Below, piece after piece: positions 52,483 to 62,600 of a stretch of DNA of 64,000 bases. This DNA comes from Streptomyces regalis (lineage in GTDB: Bacteria; Actinomycetota; Actinomycetes; Streptomycetales; Streptomycetaceae): positions 1 through 64,000 of the forward strand of contig NZ_LLZG01000387.1 of assembly GCF_001509475.1 (NCBI RefSeq). Direction: 5' to 3'. A program made the position numbers and the translations under genes. A model generated the notes under the pieces. It ran no database searches and had not been told where the DNA came from. It was given only the letters and a program-made list of their open reading frames with translations. Each line of letters starts with the position of its first letter. The first letter of the stretch is position 1.

Positions 52483-52731
52483 CTTCCTGGACTCTGGTGG
52501 CATCCCAGTGGAACTGAGCGCCGCGTCGCGGCCGCAGGGGCAATGGCATCTCCATTCATGGCCGCAGTTTGAGTCCCGTCCAAGGTATCGGCACGGGAAT
52601 TCCACTCGGATAACATGATCGAACTCATGTCGATCGCCCCAATCGCCCATCCCGGACCGGAAAACAATGCCATTCACCGCGATAAGCAACCTATTTAGCC
52701 AATACATATCAAATCGACCAAACCACCACAA
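52483..52731. other. Low-GC intergenic segment
   Basis: This stretch, especially 52600-52735, is clearly poorer in GC than the rest of the window and contains no convincing frame. It probably carries the promoter of the broken PAP2-type gene and may mark the edge of transferred DNA. Confidence 0.45.
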
Positions 52732-53947
52732 TTGATACCTATATCACCGCGGGCATCCTCCCGAACAAGACGCAGAAACATCCTGTGGGCCACGGCAGGC
52801 GTGACAGCCCTCGGATTCCTCATCGCGCTGGAGATCGCCGCGCGCCGATACGGCCTACCGGGGCCGATCGCCAGCCAGGCACGAGAGGTGATATTCGCCC
52901 CCAAATCGGGGTTTCTGCTGTACGCCAGTATGGCGTTGATGATGGTGGTGCTCACCTGGCGGCAACGGTTCATCGCGGTGGGTGCCGCGATCGGCATCGA
53001 CGTCGTCCTCGTGTTGGTGCGGTGGGCGTTCGACGTCAGGACCACTGACGGCCACCCCTTCGGCAACGGCGCGCTGTGGGTGATTCTGGGCTGTGCGGTC
53101 ATCGCCGTCACGCGCCGCACCGGCCGGGAACGCGTCCTGCTGCTGAAGGGCGCCGCGCTGGGCCTGCTGCTGGTGGCCGGCCGCAAGACGGGCGACACCT
53201 GGCTGCTCATCACGTCCAAGACCCGCCCGGCGGTGCTCGACCAGTACGTGGCAACCGCCGATCACGAACGTGGCGGTCGAGCGCCGCTTCCCGAGCCATC
53301 ACCTGGTGCGCACCTTTCTGCTGATCGGCCTGCTCGGGCCGGGCATCTACATGATCTTTCCGGTGGTCGGACCGGTCTTCGCCTACGGCACCGGCGCCTT
53401 CGGCACCGGCGGCGGGCACTGGGCGCTGGCCAACCTGTGGCCGGACGTGCCGCCACCGCTCACCACCCCGCACGCGATGCCGTACGACCAGATCACCCCG
53501 CGCAACTGCATGCCCAGCCTGCACACCGCGTGGGCCACCGCGATCTTCATTCATTCCCGCAAGGGCCCGCGGATTCTGCGCTTCGCAGGCACCTTCTGGC
53601 TGATTGCCACGCTCGGCGCGACGCTGGGATTCGGCTACCACTACGGCGTGGATCTCATTGCCGGTGTGGTGTTCGTGCTCACGATCGAGGCGGCTCTGCG
53701 CTCGCACGACCGTGGCTGGGACCGGTCAGGGATACAGCTGGTCGCTTACGGCGTGACGGTCTTCGCCGCGCTCTTGGTGTCGTATCGCTATCTGCCGGTG
53801 GAAATGGCCGCACATCCGTGGGTGTTCGGACCGCTTCTCATTCTGGCGATGATCTCCGTGATCTACGGTTACGCGCGGACCACCACTCTGTGGGAGCTGA
53901 AGGCCGCACCGGCGCCGCAGCCGAAACCGCAACCCGAACTGGTGTGA
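52732..53947 (+). pseudogene. PAP2-type lipid phosphatase/IPC-synthase-like gene with internal deletion
   Basis: The first part (52732 to about 53263) encodes several membrane helices and ends KTRPAVLDQYVATADH. The frame then shifts, and the second part (about 53259-53947) begins ITNVAVERRFPSHHLVRTF and carries the PAP2 motifs MPSLHTAWA and GYHYGVDLIAG. In related streptomycete proteins, as I remember them, about 40-50 residues lie between these two segments; here they are joined at GATCACGAACGTGG, out of frame. So a deletion removed part of the protein and broke the frame. The 5' start is unclear (TTG 52732 is merely the first possible). Probably non-functional. Confidence 0.75.
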
Positions 53948-54474
53948 ATCAACTTGTGCGAGTGTCGGACCCTGCTGCTTTCATGGGTGACATGGGTGGC
54001 ACGGGTGGCACGAGAGGCAGAAGCGTCGTCGTGGAGCGGCGCATCGCCGCAAGTCAGGGGCGCGTGTGGGAGTCCCTGACCGACCTGAGGGGCATGGCGC
54101 ACGTGCTCAGCGGTGTCACGCACGTCGATGTCCTCACGGAGGGGGTCTTCGACGTCGGTACCCGGTGGCGGGAGACCCGGCGCATGTTCGGCAAGGAAGC
54201 CACCGAGGAGATGTGGGTGACCGCCTGCGAACCGCCCGAACGCTATGTGGTGGAGGCCGAGTCGCACGGCACCCACTACGTCTCGGAATGGCTGCTGCGG
54301 CCGGACGGCCCGTCGGCGACGACGGTCCGGATGACGTTCACGGCCGCGGCCTCCGGCGGCGTCACGCGCCTGCTCGCCGGGATTCTGGGTGCCGTGGGCG
54401 CACGGGCGGTGAGCAAGGCGGTCGCGAAGGACCTGGACGACATCGCTTCGGCGGTCGAGGGCGGCAGCCGCTGA
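53944..54474 (+). CDS. SRPBCC-fold (polyketide cyclase/START-like) protein
   Basis: 176 residues if started at GTG 53944, which overlaps the previous stop as GTGA; ATG 53983 is an equally good start without a ribosome binding site. The core VVVERRIAASQGRVWESLTD, then WRETRRMFGKEATEEMWVTA and TVRMTFTAAASGGVTRLLAGIL, is the helix-grip fold that binds hydrophobic ligands. Coupling to the broken PAP2 gene suggests a former membrane-lipid context. No signal peptide. Confidence 0.8.
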   Translation: MNQLVRVSDPAAFMGDMGGTGGTRGRSVVVERRIAASQGRVWESLTDLRGMAHVLSGVTHVDVLTEGVFDVGTRWRETRRMFGKEATEEMWVTACEPPERYVVEAESHGTHYVSEWLLRPDGPSATTVRMTFTAAASGGVTRLLAGILGAVGARAVSKAVAKDLDDIASAVEGGSR

Positions 54475-54572
54475 ACCTCGCCCACCCCACCCCATCGCCT
54501 CACCTGCCCCGAAGCCGCCCGATTTTCGAAAACATCTGCGAATCGGGCGGACGCAGGCCTACGCTCCTCCCC

Positions 54573-55505
54573 ATGCCGCTTCGCCGAGCGTTACAGGTGC
54601 TTTTGGCCCTCGTCGTAGTCCTGACCGGTGCGGTCGGGACCGGTACGGGGACGGCGCTGGCCGAGGAGGGCCCGGCGCAGACCGATCGACAGCTGCTGTT
54701 CTACAACCACGCCTACGGAGTGCTCGACCGGGAGACCGCCGACGCCATCGAACACTCCGCGTATCTCCGGGAGTTCGCGAACTTCCAGGTCCGCACCACG
54801 ACCGGGGCCGGCGGACAGACCTGGACCGGCCGCTATCTGATGGGCCGGGAGACGTATCTCGAACTGTTCGGGGTGGGTGATCTGCCCGGCGAGGACGGCA
54901 CACTCGGCGCAGCCGGGATGGGCGTCTCGACCGAGCGGGCCGGTGATCTGGGCGCGGTGATCGCGCGACTGCGGGAGCAGGGGATCGCCGAGCCGATCGA
55001 GTTCCGTCAGACACGTGACTTCGGTGACGGCGTGCCGGTGCCGTGGTTCGACGCCGTGTTCACCACCGATCAGTACGACGCTTTCGGCCCCTGGGCAATG
55101 GAGTACCGCCCGGAGTACTTCGCCGATCCGCGGAGCAACACCGAGCCGGCCGCTCATCCCGCGGACGTGGGCCGGGAGCGCTATCTGCCCGACGGCTACC
55201 GCGACCACCTGATGCGTGACGTGGCCTCCGTGCGCATCGCGGTGACCGAAGGCGACCTGGCCGACACGGTGCCGTTGCTGCGGGCCGGCGGGTTCAGCGT
55301 CCGGGATGTGCCGGGCGGTGGGGTCGTGGCGCGGGGCGGCGGGACGACGATCCGCCTCGACGCGGTCGCACGCGACCAAGCGGGCCTGCGTCAGGTCGAG
55401 TTCTCGCTCAACGAGGCGGTGCCGTACCGGCACGAGGAACGGATCGGCCGGTCGACCCTCACGGTCGGGCCCGGCGCCCGCGCCGTGTGGAGGTTCGGCA
55501 CCTGA
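54573..55505 (+). CDS. Secreted protein, DUF5829-like, with a TTA codon
   Basis: 310 residues from ATG 54573. The signal peptide (LQVLLALVVVLTGAVGTG, cleavage near ALAEE) is followed by LLFYNHAYGVLDRETADAIE, WTGRYLMGRETYLELFG and PVPWFDAVFTTDQYD, which I associate with DUF5829. Leu7 is encoded by TTA (54591-54593), the rare codon read by the bldA tRNA, so production should be linked to development. It was the only in-frame TTA I found in intact genes here. Enzymatic function unknown. Confidence 0.75.
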   Translation: MPLRRALQVLLALVVVLTGAVGTGTGTALAEEGPAQTDRQLLFYNHAYGVLDRETADAIEHSAYLREFANFQVRTTTGAGGQTWTGRYLMGRETYLELFGVGDLPGEDGTLGAAGMGVSTERAGDLGAVIARLREQGIAEPIEFRQTRDFGDGVPVPWFDAVFTTDQYDAFGPWAMEYRPEYFADPRSNTEPAAHPADVGRERYLPDGYRDHLMRDVASVRIAVTEGDLADTVPLLRAGGFSVRDVPGGGVVARGGGTTIRLDAVARDQAGLRQVEFSLNEAVPYRHEERIGRSTLTVGPGARAVWRFGT

Positions 55506-55544
55506 CGGGGCTCGGGACAGGGCGGGACGGGGCCCGGACGCCGC

Positions 55545-56507
55545 TCACACCGACGGCGCCGACGTCCCCGTACCCGTCGTACCCGACGTACCCGCCCCCG
55601 CCTTCGTCGCGTCGGTGCCCCAGCTCGCCAGCAACCGCAACGCCTCCGCCGACGGCGACCCCGGTTCCGCGTGGTAGGTGATCAGGGTCTGTTCCGAGCC
55701 GTCGGACAGACGGAACGACTCGAAGTTCAAGGCCAGCTCGCCCACCAGCGGATGCCGGATGTGCTTGACGCCGTAGTTCCTCTCCTTGACGTCATGCGTG
55801 GCCCACAGCTGCCGGAACTCCTCGCTCTTGACGGAGAGTTCGCCGACCAGGGCGGCCAGAAGCGGGTCGTCCGAGTGGCAGCCCGCGTCCATGCGGAGGT
55901 AGCTGACCATGTCGTACGCCTTCTGGTCCCACTCCACGAACAGGTCGCGGTACTCGGGCCGCAGGAACACCAGCCGCGCCCAGTTCCGCTCCTGCGCCGG
56001 CAGCTCCGACCAGTCGCCGAAGACCGCCGCCGCCATCCGGTTCCAGGCGAGGATGTCCGAGCGCCGCCCCGCGATGTACGCGGGCACGCCGTCGATGGAG
56101 TCCAGCAGCTGCCGCAGCGCCGGACGCACCTGCTCCGTCCGCGCGACCTGCTTCTTCTTGTGCTGCTTGGGCTTCGCGAGGTGCGTGAGGTGCGCGTGCT
56201 CGGCGTCGCTCAGCCGCAGCGCCCGCGCGATCGCGTCGAGGACCTCCGCCGAGACGTTGCGCCCGTTGCCCTGCTCCAGGCGTGTGTAGTACGCCACGGA
56301 CACCCCGGCCAGCTGTGCCAGCTCCTCGCGCCGCAGCCCCGGCACCCGGCGGTGCCGCCCGAAGTCCGGCAACCCGACGTCCTCCGGCTTCAGCCGGGCA
56401 CGCCGGGTGCGCAGAAACTCGCTGAGCTCGGCGCGCCGGTCCAGGCCGGCACCGGGGTCGGTGCCCCTGTCAGCAGCGGGTCCCGTGGATTCGGGCATGT
56501 CGTCCAT
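55545..56507 (-). CDS. XRE-family regulator with MmyB-like ligand domain
   Basis: 320 residues from ATG 56507 (ATG 56498 is an alternative). The HTH motif sits at about residues 58-80 ([20 protein letters not shown]). The remainder ([54 protein letters not shown]) is the MmyB-like ligand-binding domain. In many genomes these regulators are divergent from a dehydrogenase or reductase gene they control; here the zinc alcohol dehydrogenase at 56694 fits. The extreme C-terminus is a Gly/Thr-rich low-complexity tail encoded by short DNA repeats. Confidence 0.9.
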   Translation of the reverse strand: MDDMPESTGPAADRGTDPGAGLDRRAELSEFLRTRRARLKPEDVGLPDFGRHRRVPGLRREELAQLAGVSVAYYTRLEQGNGRNVSAEVLDAIARALRLSDAEHAHLTHLAKPKQHKKKQVARTEQVRPALRQLLDSIDGVPAYIAGRRSDILAWNRMAAAVFGDWSELPAQERNWARLVFLRPEYRDLFVEWDQKAYDMVSYLRMDAGCHSDDPLLAALVGELSVKSEEFRQLWATHDVKERNYGVKHIRHPLVGELALNFESFRLSDGSEQTLITYHAEPGSPSAEALRLLASWGTDATKAGAGTSGTTGTGTSAPSV

Positions 56508-56602
56508 ACCTCAAGTATTCCCGGTCCTACGCACATGAGCCTGACCCCGCCGGTGGTAGGACCGGCGGACGTACGTACAACCGAGGTCTGGGTGGATCCG
56601 AT

Positions 56603-56624
56603 GTCATCCAGCAGGCTGGATGAC
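56603..56624. promoter_or_regulatory. Perfect palindrome upstream of the alcohol dehydrogenase
   Basis: GTCATCCAGC (56603-56612) and GCTGGATGAC (56615-56624) are perfect 10-bp arms separated by AG. It lies 69 bases before the dehydrogenase start in the divergent promoter region, so it is a candidate site for the MmyB-type regulator; a second small palindrome (ACGTACGT) lies near 56570. Confidence 0.55.
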
Positions 56625-56693
56625 GTGCCCGGACGGAAAGCAGCAAGTCAGAAGGCAGCCGGGCGCGCAATCCCCTCTAGGAGAACCCCCGGC

Positions 56694-57734
56694 ATGACCA
56701 CCGTTGCCGCATACGCAGTCCCCGCCGCCAAGGCTCCGCTGGAGCGCACCACCATCGAGCGCCGTGAGGTCGGCGAGTTCGACGTCCTGATCGACATCAA
56801 GTTCGCCGGTATCTGCCACTCCGACATCCACCAGGCCCACGAGGGCTGGGGCGAGGCGATCTTCCCGATGGTCCCCGGCCACGAGATCGCGGGCATCGTC
56901 TCCGAGGTCGGCTCCGGGGTCACCAAGTACCAGGTCGGCGACCGTGTGGGCGTCGGCTGTCTGGTCGACTCCTGCCGCGAGTGCGACAACTGCAAGGCCG
57001 GCCTGGAGCAGCACTGCACCGGTGGCGGGGTCGGCACGTACAACGCCATCGGCAAGGACGGCGAGCCCACCTACGGCGGCTACTCGGAGAAGGTCGTCGT
57101 CGACGAGAACTTCGTCGTCCGCATCCCCGACGGCCTGTCCCTGGACGTCGCCGCGCCGCTGCTGTGCGCGGGCATCACCACGTACTCGCCGCTCAAGCAG
57201 TGGGGTGCGGGGCCGGGCAAGAAGGTCGCCGTGATCGGCCTGGGCGGCCTCGGCCATATGGGCGTCAAGATCGCGGACGCGCTCGGTGCGGAGGTGACGG
57301 TTCTGTCGCAGTCGCTGCGCAAGAAGGACGACGGCCTGAAGCTGGGCGCCGACCACTACTACGCGACCAGTGACCCGAAGACGTTCGAGGAGCTCGCCGG
57401 CTCCTTCGACCTGATCCTCTCCACGGTGTCGGCGCCGCTGGACTTCGGCGCCTACCTCAGCCTGCTCAGGACGGGCGGCGCCCTGGTGAACGTGGGTGCC
57501 CCGGAGGAGCCCATCGCCCTGAACCTGTTCTCGCTCATCGGCGGCAACAAGACCCTCGCCGGCTCGATGATCGGCGGCATCGCCGAGACCCAGGAGATGC
57601 TGGACTTCTGCGCCGAGCACGGTTTGGGCGCCGAGATCGAGCTGATCGACGCGGACCAGATCAACGAGGCGTACGAGCGGGTGCTCAACAGCGATGTGCG
57701 CTACCGCTTCGTGATCGACACGGCGACGATCTGA
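56694..57734 (+). CDS. Zinc-dependent NAD(P) alcohol dehydrogenase (cinnamyl type)
   Basis: 346 residues from ATG 56694 with TAGGAG upstream. Catalytic zinc ligands are C41 and H63 (CHSDIH, PGHE); the structural zinc site is C94, C97, C100 and C108. The Rossmann motif [12 protein letters not shown] follows at about 176. These features place it in the medium-chain dehydrogenase family near YahK/cinnamyl-alcohol enzymes, which reduce aldehydes with NADPH. Divergent from the MmyB-type regulator. A hairpin follows the stop. Confidence 0.92.
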   Translation: MTTVAAYAVPAAKAPLERTTIERREVGEFDVLIDIKFAGICHSDIHQAHEGWGEAIFPMVPGHEIAGIVSEVGSGVTKYQVGDRVGVGCLVDSCRECDNCKAGLEQHCTGGGVGTYNAIGKDGEPTYGGYSEKVVVDENFVVRIPDGLSLDVAAPLLCAGITTYSPLKQWGAGPGKKVAVIGLGGLGHMGVKIADALGAEVTVLSQSLRKKDDGLKLGADHYYATSDPKTFEELAGSFDLILSTVSAPLDFGAYLSLLRTGGALVNVGAPEEPIALNLFSLIGGNKTLAGSMIGGIAETQEMLDFCAEHGLGAEIELIDADQINEAYERVLNSDVRYRFVIDTATI

Positions 57735-57769
57735 CGCCGATAGCCGATACGCCGGCCGTATGACCGAGG

Positions 57770-57795
57770 GCCCCGGAGCCGCACCGCTCCGGGGC
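57770..57795 (+). terminator. Hairpin after the alcohol dehydrogenase
   Basis: GCCCCGGAGC (57770-57779) and GCTCCGGGGC (57786-57795) are perfect 10-bp arms around CGCACC, 35 bases after the stop codon. Confidence 0.7.
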
Positions 57796-57797
57796 GC

Positions 57798-58390
57798 TCA
57801 GCGTGTCGTCGTACGACGCCCCGGCAGCCACAGCAGATACGGCCCGCCGACCAGCGCGGTGAGTTGAAGAGCGGGAGTTGGGGCGTACGCGTGAGGCGTG
57901 GGGCGAGCTGCGGCGCGGTCAGCGCCACGAACCCGATCGGCCCCGCCGCACCGGTCGCCGTGGCGGCGAGGACGACGCCGGGGACGGTGAGCCCGAGCCG
58001 CGTCCGGTCGACCCGTACGCTGAGCGCGCCGACCTGCCAGAACCGGAACTGGTCGAGCGTGGCGGAGCCCGAGGTCAGGACGACGGTCGTGGCCCCGGCC
58101 GTCATCGCCGACAGCGCGGTCCCCGCCGACGCCGGCGAAGGCGTACCGGACGTGGCCACCGAAGCCGTCTGCGAGACCGAGCGCGACGGCCAGTACGACC
58201 CCCGCCGCGGCCCCCTGGCTCAGCCCGAGGATGCCGGGATCGGCGAGCGGGTTGCGGGTGACGGCCTGCAGCGCGGCACCGGCCATGCCGAGCGCTGCAC
58301 CGGACGCCGGCCCCACCTCGGTGCGCGGCAGCCGCAGCGGCCGCGACGGCCACCGCGAGGGCGGCCGCCGGAAAGGCCGGACGGGAACTC
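57798..58390 (-). pseudogene. FecCD-type siderophore ABC permease, fragmented
   Basis: Pieces of an iron-siderophore permease appear in order but in different frames: [16 protein letters not shown] (start region), [20 protein letters not shown] and [20 protein letters not shown], then [30 protein letters not shown], and [14 protein letters not shown], with a last piece reading [16 protein letters not shown]. Frames change at least three times and several helices are missing; the usual protein is well over 300 residues. The sequence is clearly a decaying remnant. No companion ATPase or binding protein is nearby. Confidence 0.8.
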
Positions 58391-58473
58391 ATCGTCGTCG
58401 TACGCGACTCACGACGCACACGGCTGCCTTGCCGACGTGCTCGGCGAGCTGTCGTACGACCAGACGCGCGGCC

Positions 58474-58800
58474 GTGGGACCGGCGTTGCTGGAGCAGCTC
58501 CCCCCGGACGGCAGCGGCGGCCACTTCGCGCCCGTCCGCGTCAACGACCAGCTCACGCTGGACTTCATGACGGTCGGGGCGACCGGGGCGGCCGAGGGGA
58601 CCGAGGGGCACCATCTCGCCTTCGACGTCGATCCCGAGACCTTCGACGCGATCCTCGGGCGGCTGCACACCCTCGGCGTCCCCTACGGCAACGACCCCTC
58701 CGCCCCGGACAACGGCCGCGTCGATCACCCCCTGTGCGCCCGGGGGCTGTACTTCGCCGACGAGACGGGCAACCTCTACGAGGTCATGTCGCCGCGCTGA
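58474..58800 (+). pseudogene. VOC/glyoxalase-family protein lacking its N-terminus
   Basis: The frame from GTG 58474 to 58800 contains GGHFAPVRVNDQLTLDF, HHLAFDVDPETFDAILGRL, HTLGVPYGNDP and GLYFADETGNLYEVMSPR, the second and following strands of a vicinal-oxygen-chelate protein. The first betaalphabeta unit, with a metal ligand, is absent; the upstream sequence is unrelated. Since its left neighbour is also a ruin, deletion probably removed both 5' parts. A 108-residue product could be made but would lack half of the fold. Confidence 0.65.
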
Positions 58801-58803
58801 GCG

Positions 58804-59574
58804 TCACCCCCGATACGGCGGCGCGGCCCCCCAGTTCCACCTCGGCACCGGCTGCTCCGCCGGCACCGCCGCGTCCGGGCCCGAGAAGTACACCGCCAGC
58901 CGCGTCCCCCACTCCACGTACGCCAGGAACGCCGAACGGAACTCCGCGTCCGTCGGCAGACCCGCCTCGTCGGCCGCGTCCTGGATGAGGTTGACCCAGC
59001 GGCGGCGCTGGGGCTCCGTGATCCCCCGGCCCATGTGCTTGGCGACCATGTGACCGTGGCCGCCCTGGGTCTCGGAGTAGGCGGGTGGGCCACCGAAGAC
59101 CTCGCCGAGCCAGAGCGCCACATGTTCCGCATGGGCCGGGTCCAGGCCCGCGAACAGCGGGGCCAGGACGTCGTCCTTGAGGACCATGTCGTAGAAGACC
59201 GACGTCAGTCGGGCGAAGGCCTCCGCGCCGCCCGCCCAGGCGTACAGCGTCGGCACCGACGCGCCCGTGCCGCGGACCGCCGTCGGCTTGTAGTGGCGCA
59301 TCTCCTCGATGGACGAGATGTACGGGCGGATCTCGGCGAGGAAGTCGGGGAACAGCTCCGACTTGCGAAAGCCCTCCAGGTGGTCCGCCGTCGAGGTCCA
59401 GGTGATGCGCAGGACGTAGTGCTCGAAGTCCTCCTCACAGCGGGCGAGTTCGTAGTCGACGCAGTGCGGGGACGCGGTCAGCTGGGCCGCGGCGCGGGTG
59501 TAGGCGGCCAGGAACTCGGCCGATTGCTGCTCGGGAATGCGGTACCGGATGTATTCCACCGTGTGAGCCGTCAT
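58804..59574 (-). CDS. Antibiotic-biosynthesis monooxygenase domain fused to truncated hemoglobin
   Basis: 256 residues from ATG 59574. Residues about 5-95 are an ABM-type ferredoxin-like domain (VEYIRYRIPEQQSAEFLAAY, FEHYVLRITWTSTADHLEGF). Residues about 107-232 are a group II-type truncated hemoglobin (FARLTSVFYDMVLKDDVLAP) with H180 in MVAKHMG as the likely proximal haem ligand. The fusion suggests haem- or oxygen-dependent chemistry, such as quinol oxidation or nitric-oxide defence, in one polypeptide. It is downstream of the subtilase on the same strand, separated by a hairpin. Confidence 0.88.
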   Translation of the reverse strand: MTAHTVEYIRYRIPEQQSAEFLAAYTRAAAQLTASPHCVDYELARCEEDFEHYVLRITWTSTADHLEGFRKSELFPDFLAEIRPYISSIEEMRHYKPTAVRGTGASVPTLYAWAGGAEAFARLTSVFYDMVLKDDVLAPLFAGLDPAHAEHVALWLGEVFGGPPAYSETQGGHGHMVAKHMGRGITEPQRRRWVNLIQDAADEAGLPTDAEFRSAFLAYVEWGTRLAVYFSGPDAAVPAEQPVPRWNWGAAPPYRG

Positions 59575-59589
59575 GCCCTCACCGAAACA

Positions 59590-59630
59590 CGAACCGCCCA
59601 CCGGAAGCTGCACTTCCGGCGGGCGGTTCG
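59590..59630 (-). terminator. Large hairpin between the subtilase and monooxygenase-globin genes
   Basis: Two 18-base arms (59590-59607 and 59613-59630) pair with a single mismatch around a CTGCA loop. The core is CCGGAAG/CTTCCGG with GAACCGCCC/GGGCGGTTC outside. It lies 34 bases after the subtilase stop and 15 bases before the next start, so it can end the first transcript or act as an attenuator. Confidence 0.75.
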
Positions 59631-59664
59631 CTCATGGCTCACATCTCAGATGTCTGCCACTGGA

Positions 59665-62600
59665 TCACTTGCCGTAATACGCGTTGTAGATCGAGATCGT
59701 CGACTTGTTGCCCTTCTTGTCGGCGATCTTGGCGTGGAAGGAGATCGCCTTCCCCTTCGCCGGGTTCTTCACCGTGATCTTGCCGTTCCTGACCTCGAGC
59801 TTCTTCCAGGTCTGGCCGTAGTCGTACGACACGTACACGTGCAGCGACTTGAGGTTGCTGCCCGCGGCCGAGCCCACGACGGTGACCGGGAACGTCACCT
59901 TCTTGTCGGCGGCGACCCGGCTGTCCAGGCCCGTCTTGGCGTTGAAGCGGACCGCGGAGGCCGGGAGCATGACCTGATCGCCGGTCGGCTTCTTGGAGCG
60001 GAAGGTCCAGCTCGCGTCGATCCGCGTGGAGGCGGCCGCGACCTTGGTGCTCCGCTTGACCGAGGTCGTCAGCTTGTACTCGGCCTCCGCGGCCGGAACC
60101 TTGAAGATCCCGCCGCCGAACAGCGGGTCGTCGTTGGTGCCGACCTTGGTGCCGTTGCGGTACAGGCTCGTGGTCACCGCGGTGAACTCCGACGCACCGG
60201 CGTGCTTGTTGGCGTCGGCGAACAACGGCAGCAGCCCGTAGATGTCGTTGCCGTCACGGAACAGGCCGTAGTCCTTGTTGATGTGCGGGCCGAAGACCGC
60301 CGTGTTGAAGGTCTTCGTGTAGCTCTGGCCCGCCTTGAAGGTCTGCGGATTGCCCAGGGTGTAGGACGCGTCGATGATCGGGTTGCCGTCCGCGTCCTTG
60401 CCGGCGTACTGCTCGAAGTCGAACGTCCACTGGATCTTGTCGGACGTCGACACGTACACCGTCCGCGAGCCCGGCAGCTTCTGCTCGACCGTCGTGCCGA
60501 TCGCGACGTCCTCGGGGAGGACGCCCACGGGGAGCAGTCCGCCGGTCTTGCCGGGGGCCGCGGCACCGAGGTGGTTCTTCACCTTGGCGAGCTCGCTCGC
60601 CTTGAAGTGCCGGACCTTGTTGCCCTGGATCTTCTTGACCTTGGCGGTGGTGGCGACGTCGTACTCGGTGGCGGCGCCCTTGGTCCACTGGCCGTTCCAG
60701 GTCTGGCTCAGGCCGCTCGCGATCTCCGGGCCCAGGTGCGCCATGCGCACGTCGGCGAAGGAGCCGAGGCCGACGCCGATGCCGATGCCCGCCGCGTCGT
60801 AGAAGTAACCGGCGCCGGCGGCCACCGGCTTGGCCTGCGCGTCCGGCACGGTGATGTCGGCCGACCTGGTCTTGCGAGCGTCGATCGTGACGGAGGTGTT
60901 CTTGGTGACGCTCAGCTTCGGCTGGACCACCCAGTCGAGGCCGCCCTCGAAGTTCACCCAGTCCTTGGCGATCCAGCCGTCCAGCAGATACGTGCCCTTG
61001 GGCAGCCGCATCTTGATCGTGCCGGACTCGGCGACCGGCACCTGGTAGAACCGGTCCGTCGCCAGACCCGAGTAGCCGAGCAGGAGGGTGTTGTAGTCGG
61101 GGGCCGGCTTGCCGTCCTTGTCGATGTGCTTGACGGTGACGTCGTACGACTCCACCTCGCGCTGCACCGCGGCGGCCGTACGGACGCTCTGCCCGCCGCC
61201 CGTCGCCGTCACATAAGCGGAGTAGGCGCCGTCGAGCGTGCCGCCCAGCTTGGTGTTGACGGTGAAGTCGACGGCGGCCTTGCCGCCCGCCGGGACCGTC
61301 ACCTTCGTCGCACCGAGCTTGAAGAAGCCCGCGGGAGCCGCCTGGCCCTTGGGGTTGGTGGCAGTCGCGGACAGCGTGAGCGTGACGTCGTCCGTACCGA
61401 AGTTGCGGTACGTCAGCGCCTTGGTGACCGGCTTGTCGTCGGTGTGCGGCCACTGCTGCACACCGAAGCTCACCGACACCGGGTCGGCGATCACGGTCTG
61501 CTTGATGGCCTTGTCGACCTGGATACGGCCCGAACCCTGCTCGAACGGCGTGTACTTGCCGCCCTTGGTGGAACCGGTCAGCGCGCCCTTCAGCTCGGCG
61601 TACGTCCAGTCCGGGTGCTGCTGCTTGAGGATCGCCGCGGCGCCCGCGACATGCGGGGTCGCCATCGACGTGCCCGAGATGGTCAGGTACCCGGCCGGCT
61701 TCTCGCCGACCTCCTGTTCGATGAGGCTGCCCTTGGCGGACGCGGCCGTGATGTCCACGCCGGGCGCGGTCACGTCCGGCTTGATCGCGCCGTCGCCGAG
61801 CCGCGGGCCGGTGCTGGAGAACTCGGCGAGCTTGTCCTTGTCGTCGACGGCGCCGACGGTGAGCGCGGCGTCCGCGCTGCCCGGCGAACCGACCGACTCC
61901 GGGCCGGAGTTGCCCGCCGCGATCGCGAACAGGATCCCCTTCTCGGCGGACAGCTTGTTGACCGCTGCCTCCAGCGGGTCGACCTCCGGGGTGTCCATGC
62001 CGCCCAGGCTGAGGTTGACGACCTGGGCGCCCTGCTCAGCGGCCCACTCCATGCCGGCGAGGATGCCGGAGTCGTCACCGGAGCCGGTGTCGTCGAGGAC
62101 CTTGCCGCTGAGGATGTCGGCGCCGGGTGCCACACCCTTGTACTTGCCGCCGGACTTCGCGCCGGTGCCCGCCGCGATGGACGCGACGTGTGTGCCGTGG
62201 CCGACCTTGTCGTCCGCGGTGGCGGACGGTGTGAAGTTCTTGGCCGCGATCACCTGGTCCTTGAGGTCCGGGTGGGTCGCGTCGACGCCGGTGTCCAGGA
62301 CGGCGATCTTGACGCCCTTGCCGTCGTAGCCGGCCGCCCACGCCTTGGGGGCGCCGATCTGCGCGACGGACTTGTCGAGGCTGGCCTTGCGGACGCCGTC
62401 GAGCCAGACGTGCGCGATGCCGGAGGCGGTCCTGTTGCCGTTGGTGAGCGCGTCCCACAGTTCGGGCGCGTCCTGGTGCGGGGTCTGCACCGCGTCCGCG
62501 TTGAGGGACTTCAGGGTCCGGCGGAGCTTGCCCGCGTCCCGGACGTCCGCCTTGGCGCCGGCCGCGGCACCCTGGTAGCCGACGATGACCTTCAGGCCCT

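Noticed and set aside
52732..54474. A single 580-codon protein joining the PAP2 gene to the SRPBCC gene
   Set aside because: The frame is continuous only because of the deletion; the middle third is a shifted reading of the PAP2 C-terminal half and has no family features.
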